Source: Fodinibius sp051746985 (GTDB lineage Bacteria; Bacteroidota; Rhodothermia; Balneolales; Balneolaceae). From it: a stretch of DNA of 64,000 nt. The notes below the pieces were generated by a model. That model saw nothing but the letters and a program-made list of their open reading frames with translations, was not told the origin of the DNA and did not search any database. Location of the stretch: positions 57,927-121,926 of the forward strand of contig JBNJFP010000004.1 of NCBI GenBank assembly GCA_051746985.1, in the 5' to 3' direction. Positions 26,941-34,813 of the stretch are shown here, piece after piece. Numbering within the stretch: the stretch's first letter is position 1; the number at the start of each line of letters is the position of its first letter. The position numbers were made by a program, and so were the translations under genes.

Positions 26941-27959
26941 AGTGTGTCGAGTGAAACATTCCAATACCAGATGATGGTCGCCAGCAGAGCAAGTAGAACT
27001 ACCCAAGTGGTTATCGCAATTCGGGTTGCCTTTTTTGCTTTTTCGACCTCCCACCAGCTTCGCGGCTGTACGCCTTGAGCCAAAAACGTAAGAATACCGG
27101 CTAAATTAATACAAATCAGGGTCGTAATCGTAAGAATTGTGGATCCAACAGCCAGATTTGTATACCCCGCTCCGAGCAACAATCCAATATTCACCAACGG
27201 CGGCAGTAAAGCCACGGCCACCATCACTCCTACAATAGCCGCCGGCACGCCCCGTGTAACTGCCAAAACCCCTGCACCACCCGCAGCCATTGCAATGGTA
27301 ATATCCCCAAGGCTAACATTCGTTTTATTAATAAGCTGCTGCGACTCCAAATCGACTTCCATTACCAACCCCATTATAAAAGCCATTGCAAGCGAAGCAA
27401 ATATCCCAGCTGCATTGGTTTTAAGTGAACGCCATCCCAAATCGAGATCACCAAGCGTTACCGAAAAAGCCATCGATACATTTGGGCCCAGCAGCGGTGC
27501 AATAACCATCGCTCCAATGATAACGGCTACATCATCCCGAACCAGCCCTACCCCAGCCACGAGTGTAGATAGTAACACAAGACCGACAAAAACCGTATTA
27601 AGCTCACTTCCCTCAGAAACATCGGAATATAATTCTTCTCTGCTAATGCGTCCTACATACTTTTCTTCGGATTCATCAGGCTGGTCAACATCAGTTTCTT
27701 TCTCATTTTGGTCGGGATTAGGTAATGTAGCCTGAACTTCAAAAAGCATGATTCGAAATCCATCAACGTGAGAAAATTTTTCGGTAAGCAGATCGGTAAG
27801 GGCTTCGGTGCGATTTGTATCCACTAACGTTCGAACAACCGAAGTCTCATCTTCAATATCATCGACCCATATTCCTAATACATTCTCTTCCTCAAGAATA
27901 TCCCGCGCCTCTTTAGCCTTTTCCCGGGGGGCTATTAACTCAAGCATACGATAACTCAT
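26937..27959 (-). CDS. DUF389 family membrane protein (TIGR00341-like)
   Basis: A 340-residue protein. The N-terminal third is soluble and ferredoxin-like (LELIAPREKAKEARDILEEENVLG). A charged linker rich in D and E follows, then about seven membrane helices with VIIGAMVIAPLLGPN, AMAAGGAGVLAVTRG and VGVMVAVALLPPLVN, the core motifs of DUF389. The family's role is unknown. The extended acidic linker (about residues 85-105) is a local feature. The start ATG at 27959 gives MSYRMLELIAP. Convergent with the oxygenase gene, with a four-base overlap. Confidence 0.88.
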   Translation of the reverse strand: MSYRMLELIAPREKAKEARDILEEENVLGIWVDDIEDETSVVRTLVDTNRTEALTDLLTEKFSHVDGFRIMLFEVQATLPNPDQNEKETDVDQPDESEEKYVGRISREELYSDVSEGSELNTVFVGLVLLSTLVAGVGLVRDDVAVIIGAMVIAPLLGPNVSMAFSVTLGDLDLGWRSLKTNAAGIFASLAMAFIMGLVMEVDLESQQLINKTNVSLGDITIAMAAGGAGVLAVTRGVPAAIVGVMVAVALLPPLVNIGLLLGAGYTNLAVGSTILTITTLICINLAGILTFLAQGVQPRSWWEVEKAKKATRIAITTWVVLLALLATIIWYWNVSLDTL

Positions 27960-28141
27960 TGACGCACTATTTTGTTAGTTTTAAAAATCTGTATTTTCCA
28001 TAGCAACAACCCATGGAACAGCAAAATACAATCTTGGCAAAAAGATGGTTTCCATTATAACATACAATTATTTATCTATCCAAAAACGAAATAAGCAGTA
28101 ACGTTCATTTTTTAAAGTCATTAACATAGAACCGTAGTAAA

Positions 28142-28537
28142 ATGTCCACTAAAGAAGAAGTCAAAACTACTATTCGCGATTTTTTTAATTCAATGGATTC
28201 CCAAGATCTGCAAACGATGCAAACATTGATCCCAGAAACAGATTCCACAATACATATTGGCACGGATGAAGGCGAAATATGGAAGGGATGGGAAGAACTA
28301 CAAGCGGCCACCAAAAAACAGTTTGAGGGGTTGGAATACTACAAGGCAAATGTTTACGACCTACAGGTTACCATGGCCAAGTCTGGAGATGTTGCCTGGT
28401 ATTTTCACAAGCTGGATGCTGAAATAAAATCGAGGGGACAAATTACCCGCTGGCAAGGGGCTCGATTTACGGGCGTATTACAAAAAGCGGGGGATCGCTG
28501 GGTGATGGCACAAACTCACGTTTCCATTCCCCAGTAG
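28142..28537 (+). CDS. SnoaL-like/NTF2-like protein
   Basis: A 131-residue cytoplasmic protein of the SnoaL-3/DUF4440 type: an N-terminal helix pair (EEVKTTIRDFFNSMDSQDL) followed by a curved sheet with IHIGTDEGEIWKGWEEL, GDVAWYFHKLDAEI and ARFTGVLQKAGDRWVMAQTHVSIP. NTF2-like domains form cone-shaped ligand pockets and act as enzymes or binding proteins. The fold is clear but no function can be given. It stands alone and converges on the LytTR gene. Confidence 0.85.
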   Translation: MSTKEEVKTTIRDFFNSMDSQDLQTMQTLIPETDSTIHIGTDEGEIWKGWEELQAATKKQFEGLEYYKANVYDLQVTMAKSGDVAWYFHKLDAEIKSRGQITRWQGARFTGVLQKAGDRWVMAQTHVSIPQ

Positions 28538-28562
28538 CATGAGACTTTTGCGCCTTAACACT

Positions 28563-28943
28563 TTACGATAGCGTAAAACGCTCAAGATTATCTTTATAGT
28601 TGCGACTCATGCGTAATTTTTTTCCATTTTTTAACGTCACCTTTGAATCGCCCGAAAACCACGGTTCAATTTCCTCAACCCGTTCAATATTTACAATTTT
28701 TGACCGATGGATACGGACAAACTGATGTGGATTTAATTTGGACTCTAAATTTTTTAATGCGCCTCTGATCATGTGAGTCTGATCCGGCAAATGTAGCTTC
28801 ACATAATTGCCGGCACTTTCTATCCAGCGTATATCATCTACATCAACAAATACATTCTTCTGCGAATTTTTAACTAATAAACGATTCATATATTGATGTT
28901 GTCCCTGAACCGAAGTGCCATTTGTGTAGTCTTCGCTACCCAT
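28563..28943 (-). CDS. LytTR DNA-binding regulator without a receiver domain
   Basis: A 126-residue protein in which nearly the whole length is a LytTR domain: VDDIRWIESAGNYVKLHL, the RGALKNLESKL helix, FVRIHRSKIVNIERVEEIEP and KLRMSRNYKDNL. The N-terminal 25 residues are unstructured and no receiver or membrane segment is present. The signal input is therefore unknown. It lies 45 bases downstream of the FecR gene on the same strand and may share its message. A related solitary LytTR protein is at 57577-57945. Confidence 0.9.
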   Translation of the reverse strand: MGSEDYTNGTSVQGQHQYMNRLLVKNSQKNVFVDVDDIRWIESAGNYVKLHLPDQTHMIRGALKNLESKLNPHQFVRIHRSKIVNIERVEEIEPWFSGDSKVTLKNGKKLRMSRNYKDNLERFTLS

Positions 28944-28987
28944 ATTTTTGCCCCTTGTTTCTGCTATTTTTTTGATTATTCCGCAAA

Positions 28988-30037
28988 TTATTCTCTTTGT
29001 TTCAAATAGAGTTTATCTTTATTCCTGTCATACTCTATCTTCAAATTCAATGAATCTGCTATACGCTCAACCGCTCCCAGCAACGAGCGATCCGTTGTAA
29101 GTGTAAATCGCTTATTTTTTAGTGAACCGTTCTCCAATTCAATATCCACATCATATTGTCGCTCCAAGTAATTGAGTGCAATAAAGAGCCGGTTATCAAC
29201 AAATTTTATCTTCGGATTCTCCTCCCCCAAACTGCGATGGCGTACCAATAATGGCTCCTCATATTGCTCATATGCTATTTCTGTACTCTCTTCCAGTACC
29301 TCTTCCGAGACATTCATTCGCATAACACCCGACTCATTCCCTACCAAATCAATAGGTTCTACCCGATCATCCTTCGAGAAAAACCGAACCTTGCCCTCAT
29401 CCACTTTTACTTTTACTTCTGGCAAACCGGGATACGCTTCCACCTCGAACTTGGTGCCCAACACCCGGATGTACGAATGATTGGTTTGTACTACGAAAGG
29501 TAAGTCGGCATTATTTTTTATCTCAAAATATGCTTTTCCAACCAAGCTAACGCTTCGAACATCTTCATCAAATCCTTCATGGACACTCAACTCACTATCG
29601 GAATTCAGATGCACTATCGACCCATCTTTTAACGTCAAAGTGGTATCATTTTCTGCTTCAGTAGTAACTTTTTGGGGATATGCTTCTTGCTCTTTTTCCA
29701 GGTGTGCATTTTGCTGAGCCACAAATAATATGACAAAGATTGACAACAATATGGCTGCGGCAATACCAAACCACGTGCGGGGCTGCAACGAAATGACATT
29801 TCTGGATGATTGCTCCTTATCCTCAATAGTATCCTTTATATCAGAAAACACATTATCAGACGGGATAGCGGGATAGATAAGAGCATCTCCAAATTCTTCG
29901 GCTACTTGAAAATCACGCTCCATCTCCGCTTCCAAAAAACGCTGCCCTTCAGAAGTACGGAGCCACTCCTCCACCCTCGCCGCTTCCTCGGGCGAACACC
30001 TATCATCGAAATATTTCGTAACTAATTGTTTATCCAT
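28988..30037 (-). CDS. FecR-family anti-sigma factor
   Basis: A 349-residue inner-membrane protein that should hold the ECF sigma encoded upstream. The cytoplasmic N-terminus (MDKQLVTKYFDDRCSPEEAARVEEWL) is the sigma-binding region. One membrane helix follows (WFGIAAAILLSIFVILFVA, about residues 90-110). The periplasmic FecR domain has TTLTLKDGSIVHLNSDSEL and AYFEIKNN with RVLGTKFEVEAYP. A C-terminal secretin-like DUF4974 domain ends in LKQRE. I chose the ATG at 30037; an upstream in-frame start at 30085 adds 16 hydrophobic residues that do not fit the family. No receptor gene is adjacent. Confidence 0.92.
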   Translation of the reverse strand: MDKQLVTKYFDDRCSPEEAARVEEWLRTSEGQRFLEAEMERDFQVAEEFGDALIYPAIPSDNVFSDIKDTIEDKEQSSRNVISLQPRTWFGIAAAILLSIFVILFVAQQNAHLEKEQEAYPQKVTTEAENDTTLTLKDGSIVHLNSDSELSVHEGFDEDVRSVSLVGKAYFEIKNNADLPFVVQTNHSYIRVLGTKFEVEAYPGLPEVKVKVDEGKVRFFSKDDRVEPIDLVGNESGVMRMNVSEEVLEESTEIAYEQYEEPLLVRHRSLGEENPKIKFVDNRLFIALNYLERQYDVDIELENGSLKNKRFTLTTDRSLLGAVERIADSLNLKIEYDRNKDKLYLKQRE

Positions 30038-30154
30038 TGCAGGTAATATTAAGGCAATCCTTTTGCCATCTATAATTAAGTACACCCAAGACAGCAGAAA
30101 GTATTACGAGTTTTTTTCATTACTCCTCCAACATGAAGGTGATAGCACCAAAAC

Positions 30155-30715
30155 CTATGCCAAATCAAGGTCAGTCTGTTTATTTAACTGCTCTTTAATA
30201 AACTTTGATGCCTTGTAGTATTGCGACTTAATCGTATTCACTGATACATCGAGCCGATCAGCAATATCTTGATTCGATAAATTCTGATTCATCTTAAGTT
30301 CAAAAACCTTTCGTTTACCATCGGGTAGCTTCTTCAGACATTCATCAAATACCTGTTGATAGTTTTCGAGCGTTAATTTATGTAGCGTTGTATTTTTCGA
30401 AATTGACCGAAGTTGGCCGTAAGCTTTATTTTTCTGGCGGGCCCTCTTACTATCCCTAATCATGTTGAGTACATGATTTTTGGCCATAGTAAACAAAAAC
30501 CCCTTTACAGGTTTGTTTGCATCAAGCTTACCCCTATAGTCCCACAACTTTATAAAAATATCGTGGACAGCATCTTCGGCCAACGCTTCACTTTTCAAAT
30601 ACTTTAATGCAATAGCATAGATGGGTTTATGATACAAATCATAAATTCTCCTAAAAGCACGAACCTCCCCCCTTTTAAAACGTTTTACTAAATTAGTATC
30701 GCTATCGTTGTTCAT
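30155..30715 (-). CDS. ECF-type RNA polymerase sigma factor
   Basis: A 186-residue sigma-70 family factor with region 2 (FRRIYDLYHKPIYAIALKYL, AEDAVHDIFIKLW) and region 4 (LPDGKRKVFELKMNQNLSNQDIADRLDVSVNTIKSQYYKA). It belongs to the Bacteroidota ECF group paired with FecR anti-sigma proteins. I chose the ATG at 30715 (MNNDSDTNLVKRF); a TTG at 30748 is in frame but adds only 11 residues. FecR follows after 117 bases. The pair usually controls a SusC-like receptor, but the nearest are at 34.8 kb and 59.7 kb and are not adjacent. Confidence 0.93.
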   Translation of the reverse strand: MNNDSDTNLVKRFKRGEVRAFRRIYDLYHKPIYAIALKYLKSEALAEDAVHDIFIKLWDYRGKLDANKPVKGFLFTMAKNHVLNMIRDSKRARQKNKAYGQLRSISKNTTLHKLTLENYQQVFDECLKKLPDGKRKVFELKMNQNLSNQDIADRLDVSVNTIKSQYYKASKFIKEQLNKQTDLDLA

Positions 30716-30748
30716 AAAATTTGTTTCAGCCCGAATATCACCATCCAA

Positions 30749-30965
30749 AAAAATTGAAAAATACCCTGCAGATAGTATTTATAAAAACACTTTTTCAATC
30801 TATACACCCTCACGTATATAATTAATGAAAGTTTCACAAACTATCTGGCAAACCCGCATATTAGAAAGCGCTTCCAGAAAAGACTGCTCTATGTCTAACT
30901 ACAAAAATGGTAACCGCATGGGTCACCATACCATCAGAAAAACTGGCTGTACAGAAAGGAGTAAA
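30749..30965. other. intergenic region between ECF sigma and tmRNA terminator
   Basis: No gene is supported. It should hold the sigma gene's promoter, reading left. One imperfect hairpin is visible: ATGGTAACC (30907-30915) with GGTCACCAT (30921-30929), one mismatch. Its role is unknown. Confidence 0.4.
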
Positions 30966-31003
30966 AATAAAAAATCCCTCCACACAAGTGTATGAAGGGA
31001 TTT
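30966..31003 (-). terminator. intrinsic terminator after tmRNA
   Basis: Outer stem AAATCCCT (30972-30979) with AGGGATTT (30996-31003), with possible inner pairing of CAC and GTG. Read on the minus strand a T-rich run (TTTTATTTTTAC) follows. It lies 24 bases after the tmRNA 3' end. Confidence 0.8.
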
Positions 31004-31026
31004 AAACAATTATGAATCATTTATTG

Positions 31027-31390
31027 TGGAGGTGCGGGGAATCGAACCCCGGTCCGAAGTGGTATATCGTTCAAGCATCTACATGCTTAGTTGCCGTTTA
31101 AATTTCGCCTGAAGCATCGCCCGGCAACGGGCAACTTCAAACTAAACTGCTAAAGTTTTACGCAGGCCCGACAGTTAGCAGAACCTACGCTATCCCGTCA
31201 TAGTCGGCGCTCCATTCAGCACTGACAGGCAAGAAACTGAAGGAACGGCTAAGCTGCGTTACGCAGCTAAGCTATAAGAATAGTTGTTGTCAACTACATT
31301 TAATTGCAGGATGATTATTTACGAGATCATCGCGCAAACTCGGCATGCAGCCTGCGATTCTACTCACCCCGTCGAATCCATTACACCCCC
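31027..31390 (-). ncRNA. ssrA: transfer-messenger RNA (tmRNA)
   Basis: Rescues stalled ribosomes together with SmpB. Read on the minus strand, the 5' end GGGGGTG (31390-31384) pairs with CACCTCC (31034-31028) to form the acceptor stem. The 5' TGGATTCGACGGGG signature and the T-arm GGTTCGATTCCCC match the tRNA-like domain. The terminal CCA is not fully encoded (ACA follows the stem). The tag reading frame runs from about 31297 or 31294 to the TAA at 31259-31261. It encodes (V)VDNNYSYSLAA, with the usual LAA end recognised by ClpXP-type proteases. Length of about 364 nt is normal for a one-piece tmRNA. Confidence 0.95.
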
Positions 31391-31577
31391 AAAATGTCAA
31401 AGAACTAAAACTCATGCTTTATCTGCTACTTGTTACAACAAAGCAAAACGCCGTAAAATTCAAAGTATTTTGTCCCAAAGTCAATCTTTTCAGTAAAGAT
31501 TATTATGCGGTTGATTTGTCTGCAGAACTTCGATAACGTACATCTAAGCGATTAATTTGCTCGATGCGGTGATCAAT

Positions 31578-32066
31578 ATGCAAAAAACCATTCTTTTGAT
31601 TGTATCAATTATCATTATTAGTGCCGCAGCGTGCAATATCGATGGTGAAGACGGTTATACTACTCCACCCTCAATGGATGTCAGCATCAGTTACATCAAT
31701 GAGAATGGTGAAGACCTTCTTGATCCCGAACTTTTCCAATTCTTTAATATCTACTACTTGCAGCGCAACGAGGAAACAGAAAAATTTGAAACCAATGAAG
31801 CCAAAGAAACACAGTATTCTTTTTACTACGAAGAAACCAGCAGACGCTTCGCCCTTCGCATCTTTCCTAATCGTGAATTTATCGACGGACAATCCCGCAC
31901 GCTCATAGAATCACCTCGCGACAATTTTGATACACTCCGCGTTCAGGGATACAACGAAGCACGAGGTTCAATAGCTGAACGCATCTGGTATAACGATGAA
32001 CTTGTTTGGGAAACCACACCCGACCCTCCGCGACGTTATTTCACCATTACCAAATCGAATTTATAA
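31578..32066 (+). CDS. small lipoprotein of unknown function
   Basis: A 162-residue protein starting at the ATG 31578 (MQKTILLIVSIIIISAAAC), a clear lipoprotein signal. An upstream TTG at 31557 would add seven residues before the signal and is less likely. The mature part is acidic at first (NIDGEDGYTTPP), then beta-rich (MDVSISYINENGEDLL, ETQYSFYYEETSRRFALRIFPN), and ends with RYFTITKSNL. I do not recognise the family. It converges on the aspartate kinase-decarboxylase gene, with nine bases between the stops. Confidence 0.75.
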   Translation: MQKTILLIVSIIIISAAACNIDGEDGYTTPPSMDVSISYINENGEDLLDPELFQFFNIYYLQRNEETEKFETNEAKETQYSFYYEETSRRFALRIFPNREFIDGQSRTLIESPRDNFDTLRVQGYNEARGSIAERIWYNDELVWETTPDPPRRYFTITKSNL

Positions 32067-32075
32067 TTGCCCCTA

Positions 32076-34661
32076 TCAGATAACCATTTCCTCAGCCGGG
32101 GTGCGTAAATTATAATTTGAACTCATCACCTTGCCATAAGCCCCGGCATTGGCAATTAAAATCACATCTCCCTCCTCCGAATTGGGAAACAGCCGGTCAA
32201 TCCCCAGCTTATCACCCGACTCGCAAATAGGTCCCACAATATTTACCGTTTTATTTGCGGGATGATTGATCTTCGAAAGATTCACAATCGTATGTCGCGA
32301 GCCATAGAGTGCCGGCCTGATAAATGAATTCATTCCCGTCTCAATACCCACATACTGCAAATCACCTTTCCCCTTGATTTGGGTCACTCGGCTCAACAAC
32401 ACCCCAGCCGTCGCAACCAAAAACCGTCCCGGCTCTACCCACAAATCATACTGCGGGTGCGCTTCCTTAAATTGCTTAAGGGATTTATTAACCTGCTCAA
32501 TATTCAGTCCTGCCTGGGTTTCATTTTCGCGGATGCCAAAACCTCCTCCCAGATCCAAAATATCAACCCCGCCTAACTGCTTGGCCACATCATGCAATAT
32601 AACCGCCGTCTCTTTCCATGAATGCGAATCCTTAATACCGCTGCCAATATGTGCATGCAGTCCCTTAACCGTAACATCGTACTCATCGACAAGCCCTTTC
32701 AACTCCTCAATTTCGAAGCGCGGAATCCCAAATTTCGATTGCACCCCGCCGGTCTTCACATGCTTATGGTGACCGCCACCATGACCGGGATCAATCCGCA
32801 TAAAAAGTTCTTTTCCTTCAAAGAGCTCGGGCCACTGTTGCAGTGGATAAATATTATCAAGTGTTACATTCACACCCAAATCTAAGCCCTCCTCATATTC
32901 TGCTCGCGGTGCAAAGTTTGGCGTAAACAGTATTTTTTGGGGATTGAAATCTGGAAAAAGCTCAAATACTTTCCTAACCTCCCCGATTGAGACGCATTCA
33001 AATCCAAAGCCGAGCTCTCCAAACGTTTTCAACACCTCGGTATTGGCATTTGCCTTCATCGCATACAGCCCAAACGAAATCGCATCCAACCCTTGAATAA
33101 AATCGGCGTACCGCTTAACGGTTTCGAGATCATACACGTAGGCCGATGACTGGTTATCCATGAGCGCCAAAAGCTTTTCCCGTTTCTCCTTCCACCACGG
33201 GCTTGCATCCGGTTCGGTGGTATCCTCCTCTTTCATCAACTGCGCCCACGTACGTCCAAATGATTGCTGCTTATCCGACTGCAGAATAAGCTGCTCATGG
33301 AGCTGTCGTACCAGCCGATCTGCCTGATCGCTTTCCACTACAAACGTAAAGTTCAGATCGTTAGCGGCCTGGCTTACCAGATAAACTTGATGCTCCTCAA
33401 AAACCTCAAACGCAGATCCCAGGTGATGCAAAATCGTCCGAATGCGACGCCCCAGCAGGCTCACCGCTGAAACCGATTCGATAACCTCCACCTGGCAATA
33501 ATTCTGGAGATCCCCTACAAACTCCTCCCTGATATCCTGAAAGTGATCATTGAGCCCCGGATCTAAGGACACTGTAACATTTGATTGTGAGGTAGATACC
33601 AGATCAATAGACAATCCAAAATGCGTAAACACCTCAAAAACCTTCGCCAGAAAACCGATCTCCTGCCACATACCCAACGACTCCATACTTACCAGGATTA
33701 CATCATCGCGTACGGCAATAGCTTTCACCAGCGCTTCATCATCCGAAGCGTCCCCGGAAACAATAGTACCCGAAAGTTCTGGCTTATGCGTACAGCGGAC
33801 GTGGATAGGAATTTCATGCTTGCGCGCCGGCATAATACTGCGCGGATGCAACACAGCAGCACCATTGGTCGCAATCTCCTGCGCCTCTTCATAACTCAAA
33901 TGATTGAGTAATCGCGCCGAAGGGACGGCATGGGGATTCGCCGAAAACATCCCCGGCACGTCCGTCCAAATCTCCAGTCGTTTTGCTCCTATTTTGGCCG
34001 CAAAATAAGCAGCCGATACATCCGATCCACCGCGCCCCAAGATTACGGTTTTGTCTTCGGCATCACTGCCAATAAAGCCTTGGGTGATCACCAACGGTCC
34101 AGCAGCATTGAGTGTATCAGCAACATTTTCATCATAATCGGTTGTGCTTACCGCAGAAATAATCCGGGACCGCTCGGTAGTATTTTTCCGGGTAATGGTT
34201 TTAATGTGATGACGAGCGTCCAGCCATTTTCCTTCACCAAGCTCGTTTTTCAAAAACTCCGCTCCTATTTTCGTGGCCATTAATTCGCCCATGGCCAACA
34301 ACCGCGCCTGCACCCGGTAGCTTGCTTCTCCAATCAGTTCAATGCCCTTTGCAATATGTTCAAGCTCTTTAAAGTCATCAGCAAGCAACTCATCAACCGA
34401 GATATCCAGTTCTTGTCCCAGTTTGCGATGACGTTCCTCAACGGTTTGCACGCGTTCAGACAAATCATCAGCCTCGGGATCGTTGATAATATCCTCAAGT
34501 ATATTTGAGACCCCACTTAGTGCCGAATGCACCAAACATACTTTAAATCCTTCATTCCGACGCTTTTTAACCACAGATGCTATATTTTGCCAGCTTTCAA
34601 CCGACGATACGCTGGTGCCTCCAAACTTTAATACGATCCAATCCGAACGTTCTTTGCCCAT
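32076..34661 (-). CDS. bifunctional aspartate kinase / diaminopimelate decarboxylase
   Basis: One 861-residue chain joins the first and last steps of lysine synthesis. The N-terminal kinase has KFGGTSVSSVESW, GRGGSDVSAAYFA and TDVPGMFSANP, followed by two ACT-like regulatory segments (about residues 300-450). The C-terminal half is a PLP-dependent decarboxylase: Lys536 in YAMKANANTE binds PLP, with HAHIGSGIKD, DLGGGFGI, EPGRFLVA and PICESGDKLG. The linker around residues 470-490 is short and charged. Known fusions of this type exist in Xanthomonadales and Bacteroidota. The product of the kinase feeds Asd, found here at 4.3-5.0 kb. Lysine feedback is plausible but cannot be shown from sequence. 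Confidence 0.94.
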   Translation of the reverse strand: MGKERSDWIVLKFGGTSVSSVESWQNIASVVKKRRNEGFKVCLVHSALSGVSNILEDIINDPEADDLSERVQTVEERHRKLGQELDISVDELLADDFKELEHIAKGIELIGEASYRVQARLLAMGELMATKIGAEFLKNELGEGKWLDARHHIKTITRKNTTERSRIISAVSTTDYDENVADTLNAAGPLVITQGFIGSDAEDKTVILGRGGSDVSAAYFAAKIGAKRLEIWTDVPGMFSANPHAVPSARLLNHLSYEEAQEIATNGAAVLHPRSIMPARKHEIPIHVRCTHKPELSGTIVSGDASDDEALVKAIAVRDDVILVSMESLGMWQEIGFLAKVFEVFTHFGLSIDLVSTSQSNVTVSLDPGLNDHFQDIREEFVGDLQNYCQVEVIESVSAVSLLGRRIRTILHHLGSAFEVFEEHQVYLVSQAANDLNFTFVVESDQADRLVRQLHEQLILQSDKQQSFGRTWAQLMKEEDTTEPDASPWWKEKREKLLALMDNQSSAYVYDLETVKRYADFIQGLDAISFGLYAMKANANTEVLKTFGELGFGFECVSIGEVRKVFELFPDFNPQKILFTPNFAPRAEYEEGLDLGVNVTLDNIYPLQQWPELFEGKELFMRIDPGHGGGHHKHVKTGGVQSKFGIPRFEIEELKGLVDEYDVTVKGLHAHIGSGIKDSHSWKETAVILHDVAKQLGGVDILDLGGGFGIRENETQAGLNIEQVNKSLKQFKEAHPQYDLWVEPGRFLVATAGVLLSRVTQIKGKGDLQYVGIETGMNSFIRPALYGSRHTIVNLSKINHPANKTVNIVGPICESGDKLGIDRLFPNSEEGDVILIANAGAYGKVMSSNYNLRTPAEEMVI

Positions 34662-34813
34662 TTTCTATTAGTACTTAATCGATTTCAAATTCTGAAAATT
34701 ATCAGCGTTAAGATAAGAATCTATTTGTGGGATTTTGGAAAAAATCGGCAACAATTTTCAGTATGCTTTAATTCTCTTACCTTATGCTGCTAATAGAAAT
34801 TGACTGGTGAGAC

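Noticed and set aside
28561..28577. Hairpin TTTACG/CGTAAA at the LytTR stop.
   Set aside because: It overlaps the last codons, has only six pairs and has no T run, so it is not a convincing terminator.
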